Shown one piece after another: positions 60,087 through 64,000 of a stretch of 64,000 nt of DNA (its first letter is position 1; each line of letters opens with the position of its first letter). The DNA comes from Parelaphostrongylus tenuis. Its lineage: Eukaryota; Nematoda; Chromadorea; Rhabditida; Metastrongylidae. The DNA lies in assembly GCA_019055375.1 (NCBI GenBank), contig JAHQIW010000416.1:62001-126000 (forward strand), in the 5' to 3' direction. The notes under the pieces are model-generated. The model saw nothing but the letters and a program-made list of their open reading frames with translations. It was not told the DNA's origin and did no database searches. Made by a program: the position numbers and the translations under genes.

Positions 60087-60431
60087 TTAGTTGACAGTCG
60101 CAAATGCTGAGAAGAAGTGCGAGCCAAATGGATCCGATGCCAACAATCGTACAGCTCTATTCACCACATTTTGCCACATCTGTCTTGACCAATTCGCCAT
60201 GATGATGTTCGTGGTCTATAAAGATTTTTTTTTTCGAATGGGTATGCGCATAAAAGAAGTTATTTCTGACCGTCAGAGTGCCTGAGATAGACGTGTGCTT
60301 GGAAGGAACAGCTACTATCATCGTCCTAGGCATGTTTATTTGACATCTCATTTGTGCTGTAATTCCAGTGCATATAGAAGTCACTGTGCTGCCGGCGATG
60401 ATGCAGTGTGGCTCTTTGTTCTCCATTCCGA
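60087..60431 (-). CDS. Secreted cysteine protein family, locus F: intact exons 4 and 5, 5' exons outside the window
   Basis: Exon 4 is 60271-60431 after a CTTGCAG acceptor (161 nt, same phase as locus C) and reads GMENKEPHCIIAGSTVTSIC, then MRCQIN and SKHTSISGTLT. Exon 5 is 60087-60215 (129 nt) and reads TTNIIMANWSRQMWQNVVNR, then DPFGSHFFSAFATVN and stop. The intron between is 55 nt, GT-AG. Three exon-4 cysteines are kept, and no lesion is seen. Exons 1-3 were searched for up to 64000 and not found; the intervening 3.5 kb holds satellite-like repeats and an RTE relic, so they must lie further on if the gene is whole. It is the cleanest exon pair next to locus C. Confidence 0.8.
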
Positions 60432-60449
60432 CTGCAAGTAGGTTCTAAT

Positions 60450-61550
60450 TTTCAGATTTTCGGCACCTTTCCGTTATCCGTCTCTTTCGAACCCTTGAAA
60501 CCTTATTTTTTGATTGCTTTTAGCGCCTGAATGGTAATTCAATAGTTCCAATCCAAAGCAATTGAATGACTCTTTCTATTTCCAAAATGATTTTATTATT
60601 GCTCTGCAACAGCAAAAATAAATTTGTGCTATTCATTCAAATATTTCACGCTGAATAAAGCTATTTCTATAGACTTTTGATGATTAGTCGATAAATAAAG
60701 TCTTGCTAATTCAGCGAGAGATATCTCAATAGGAAACATAATTCAATTTTTTGCTGTTACACCGGAAGAATAAAGCCATATCGGAATTGAATTATACCAT
60801 TGAAGCCATTGAGACTTAAGCGATGAGATAATTGCTGGAACCTGAAAATTGAGCAAAATTAACGTTTTTTCTCAAGAGATCGGAAAAAGGTGCGGATAAC
60901 GAAAATATCTTAAGAAGCGAAATCAAACATTTTTGGCTTTTGCAGCGCACTGCGAAGTTCGTTTTAGAAATCAAATGCATTATTGGGATTTGAGACATGA
61001 TCTGTCAATTAGTTATCAAAAGTATAAAGGAATAGTCCTGCTTAGCGAGAAATGTTGATCTTTCAAGCTAGCGAACATTTTCTAAAGTTTTAAGGAAGTC
61101 CAAAAATATGCTTTCCTGAGTGGTCGAAACAGGGCAGAGATAACGGAAAAGTGCCAAGTTTTACATTAAGAAGCTGAGTAAAGGGGTACTATTAGGTTAC
61201 AAAGGGACAAATGAAAACCGACCTCATTTGCTGAAGAGCAATCTTCCTAGGAAAGTCAATAATCGTTCGTAACCTGAGACTGCTGGGCACACACATCGCC
61301 GAGTTTCAAAAAAGCCTTTTTCAACGTTGTTACAGAACGAGGTTTATTTGGCATCAAACATTTATATCTCTCACCCTACAGAGCTCTTTCTTTGTGCTAT
61401 TAGTAATCATTTGATAGCGTCAGGTTAGCTAATTTCAACCCTATGTTTTTATCCTAAAAAGACCGTTTCTCTGCAACGCAGCACGTAAGACAAGTTCAAT
61501 ATGATGTGTGAGCAGGGTGGCCTTTTCTCAGTTCATGTGACGGTACTTGA
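60450..61550. repeat. Satellite-like units upstream of locus F exon 4
   Basis: GGTAATTCAATAGTTCCAATC at 60532, GATTAGTCGATAAATAAAGTC at 60684 and GTAATCATTTGATAGCGTC at 61404 alternate with CAACAGCAAAAATAAATTTG (60608), GTTACACCGGAAG and AAACATTTCTC-type landmarks. Spacing is near 150 bp where the copies are adjacent. Confidence 0.5.
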
Positions 61551-61879
61551 TTTGCACGCTTGGGCTATCGACGCGATGCTTTTCTACACGTTCATATTCC
61601 CGAAAATTTATTAGCATTGCTTCAGTTCTGGTGGTCGCCTAAACTAGCGAGAAGTGAGCTGGCCAAAGGCCACCTTGGTCACACATCGAAATCAACTTTT
61701 TTGCCTGCTTCATTGCGCAGAAGCGGTCTTTTCAAGATATAAGCATAGCGTTGAAATCAACTTACATCACGCTATCGCGATTACTATTAGTCCAAAGAAG
61801 GAACTCTGCCCGACGATAATATGCGCTTCTGAGAAAGAGTTTTGTACGGATTTTACAACGTTATAAAAGGGTCTTTCCG

Positions 61880-63330
61880 AAGCCGAAGGCATGGAGCTTC
61901 AGCCAGAAGTCTCAGCTTCTGAATGATTGCTGATACTTCTATGAACGCTCCCTTCTTGGGAACGAACCTATTTGTTCTCGCGGCCTATAAAACATCTTAT
62001 GCTGACAAAAAAAAATGTTTTGACCAAAAAACTAAGACGACGGCCATCCTGCTGTGAAAGAGTTTTAAAGCAATTTTTTAGCAGTTGCCCGATAGCATTT
62101 TCTGTTCTCAATAACGCGCTGAATACAAAGATTATCTTGTCCACATAACAAGGACTTTAGATGACACCCATCCAATTAAGCAAGCATAATCACGACCTGG
62201 ATTCTGCTCTTCGGATCAGATACAAACCGTGTCACATCTCACTAATGTCAGTCGGGAGTGTCATATGTTCTTGTCCCAACCTTTATCAACTTCGAGGTGC
62301 ATTTAAAAGCGTCGAAGCGAATGCAGTCCTATCAGTATTAGCCATCATAGTGTAAACTTGCTCTATATACGATCACTCTCTGACTGTTTCGAGGCTACAG
62401 CGCAATGAACTGCCTTCGCCTACTTTCAACCATTTCCATATGAAGGGACGTTTGACATGGAAACTGCATTTTGTTATAGCTGTCCCAAGCCGCAATGCAG
62501 TAAATCATAAATTCACTTGCTTGAGACTGAAGGGCACACGTGTTGATGAAAAATCATTAGCATGTCTTTGTTTTGCTCTAACTTGTCTTTTCCAAAGAGT
62601 ACCAGTGAGTAGAGACATGTTCGATGAACTCAACGGAGTAAAAAAGAAGATTGAACTCAAACAGGAATAAAGGTCTAATTTGTGGAAAGTCCATTTTGAG
62701 AAGACGAGAAAATCAAATTGGGTATCTTTACGATTACAGAGACCACTTACATATAAACCTCAAAATTTTGGGGGCAACATGGGGAAAAAATGTGAGAGAA
62801 AGAAAACCAAAACAATACGGATGTCTCAAAGAAGCCAACGATCAAGTAACGAACTTATACTCTGCGCTTACCTTTCAAATTAAACGATTTTCTTAATGTT
62901 CTGTCATCCAGCAATGACATAGGCCGATATCTCAGCCATATAAAGAAACCAGTGCACTACACACAAATATTTTGATCTTTTTTGAAACTCAGGAAGCACT
63001 TACAACGTCTAGCCGGCATAGCCAGCTTAGATTTTTGGATCTATTCCGTCTTTTAGACTCACATGAGATATACATTCCACTTTCCAAATACACATTCCAT
63101 ATACATTCCAGGTGGCAATGCACTGATCGGCCGGTCATGTTGAGAAGGACAAGTGGCAATTGCGAAAAGAATGCATAGGTGGACTCAGAGAAAATGTAGT
63201 GTCTCTTTAGACGACCACCGAAGTGATAGGACGATGTGTCACTGATTAACGTCAACTATCTGCACGCGCAAAAAGAGAATTCAAAAAAGTCGGCAACGGC
63301 CTTATGGACGTTACCTGCCTGACACACCTT
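61880..63330 (+). mobile_element. RTE-type LINE remnant, longest copy
   Basis: Plus-strand frames follow RTE motifs. TRTLDDTHPIKQA is at 62148-62186, SDQIQTVSHLTNVSREC at 62214-62262 and GAFKSVEANAVLSVLA at 62297-62343 (KAFDSVE.NAVLSAL). CFALTCLFQRVPVSRDMF at 62573 falls where intact copies have FADDIVLF. DELNGVKKKIELKQ is at 62625, LKEANDQVTN at 62826 and DRPVMLRRTSG at 63126. The palm YADD/FADD aspartates are replaced, and stops are frequent. There is no recognisable endonuclease; the left limit is uncertain. Confidence 0.75.
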
Positions 63331-63449
63331 CTTCATGATAGACGACTAAACGAGAGTTTAACGATTGGAAATAGCCTTACAGAGTATTATTAATGAGGTG
63401 GCACACAATTAGGTGTGTATCACTCAGCTGAAAAATTCCAAAAGGTGAG

Positions 63450-64000
63450 CTGTACTTTCTCCTTATCTGTACCTGCTTCAATCCTTCAGAAAAGCTAATT
63501 TTTTGATCGCTCATAACGTTAAACTAAGCATACGATAGCTCAAATCAAGAAATTTTATCCGTCTATTCAGTTTTTAGTAAGACTTTATATTCCATCAAAA
63601 GAGCACGAATAAAATTCTGTTCCTCACTCGAACACTTGATCAAAGCTTTTCCTCTAAAGTTTTCACAACATTCGCTAGTTCAAATCTCAGGACTTCCAGC
63701 AATGTTCTCGGTTGTTTATGAAATGGACTTCTGAGTACGTTGTCACAGCCAAAAAAGTATTTCCGTTATCCGCACCATGTTCCGCCATTTAGAAAAAGCT
63801 TATTTATTGGTCGTTTTTAAGTTTGCGCAATCATCCGATAGCTTAAATCAGAGGAATTCAAACGGCTTATTCTATTTCAATAAGGTTTTATTGCTGCGTT
63901 GAAAGACCAAAAATAGAATTTTGTTTCTCAATCGAACATTTATTGCTGGACTATGCCTTTGCAATCATTCGATAGGTTAAATCTTGTCGACTCTAGCAGT
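63450..64000. repeat. Satellite-like units at the right edge
   Basis: CGATAGCTCAAATCAAG at 63534, CCGATAGCTTAAATCAG at 63836 and CGATAGGTTAAATCTTG at 63972 are separated by about 302 and 136 bp. AAATAGAATTTTGTTTCTCA and TCGAACATTTATTGCTGG occur in between. The array continues past the window. Confidence 0.6.

Overview
This is a 64 kb piece of AT-rich animal DNA that looks like a parasitic clade V (strongylid-type) nematode. The evidence is small genes with short GT-AG introns (several of 55-60 nt), a gene family with worm-style signal peptides, and many old RTE-type LINEs, Penelope-like elements, mariner and piggyBac remnants, tRNA-like short repeats and palindromic MITEs. No bacterial features, rRNA, functional tRNA or CRISPR array is visible. 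The host assignment is inferred from composition and element types; no database was searched.

The main gene content is one tandemly repeated family of small secreted proteins, almost all on the minus strand, whose genes share a five-exon plan. Exon 1 is a signal peptide ending ..LGCGV.P.GQ. Exon 2 carries N-(F/V)-T-V-T-G-F and ends FVSRL.MQT. Exon 3 starts VFDVLEQQ.R.A.LPD and ends near LECK. Exon 4 has PHCI..G.TVT and three cysteines. Exon 5 has MANWS..MWQ..VNRA and GSHFFSAFATV and ends the protein. I count six loci. A (1973-2955) has intact exons 1-3 and no visible exons 4-5. B (9254-12907) is a pseudogene. C (27116-31142) is intact: 226 codons plus stop, with all four introns GT-AG and in phase. 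D (36035-43017) is a pseudogene. E (47514-47871) is a fragment. F (60087-60431) has intact exons 4-5, and its 5' part must lie beyond the window. One broken exon 5 sits on the plus strand at 51798-51898. I do not recognise a named family.

The array grew by segmental duplication. A second block (unrecognised, decayed, called X here) lies upstream of A, B and C at about 3935-6460, 13385-17650 and 31420-33000. A separate block of about 3 kb at 37440-40500 is repeated at 47875-51795, and its second copy is bounded by broken exons of the secreted-protein family.

The rest is transposon debris. There is a mariner (257-974); RTE LINE pieces (6837-7180, 10620-11400, 13010-13260, 54560-55860, 61880-63330); Penelope-like elements (7380-8780, 43420-45600, and an inverted pair of 3' ends at 18768-19576); and a piggyBac relic (24030-25060). 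Palindromic MITEs lie at 2.2, 3.2-3.9, 12.4, 14.0-15.6, 34.7, 50.4-51.1 and 57.0-58.1 kb, and tRNA-like short repeats at 37.7, 45.8, 46.0 and 48.1 kb. A diffuse, degenerate motif of satellite type recurs through many intergenic stretches. Several of these insertions have broken or enlarged the secreted-protein genes, so the window shows a gene family in active birth-and-death.
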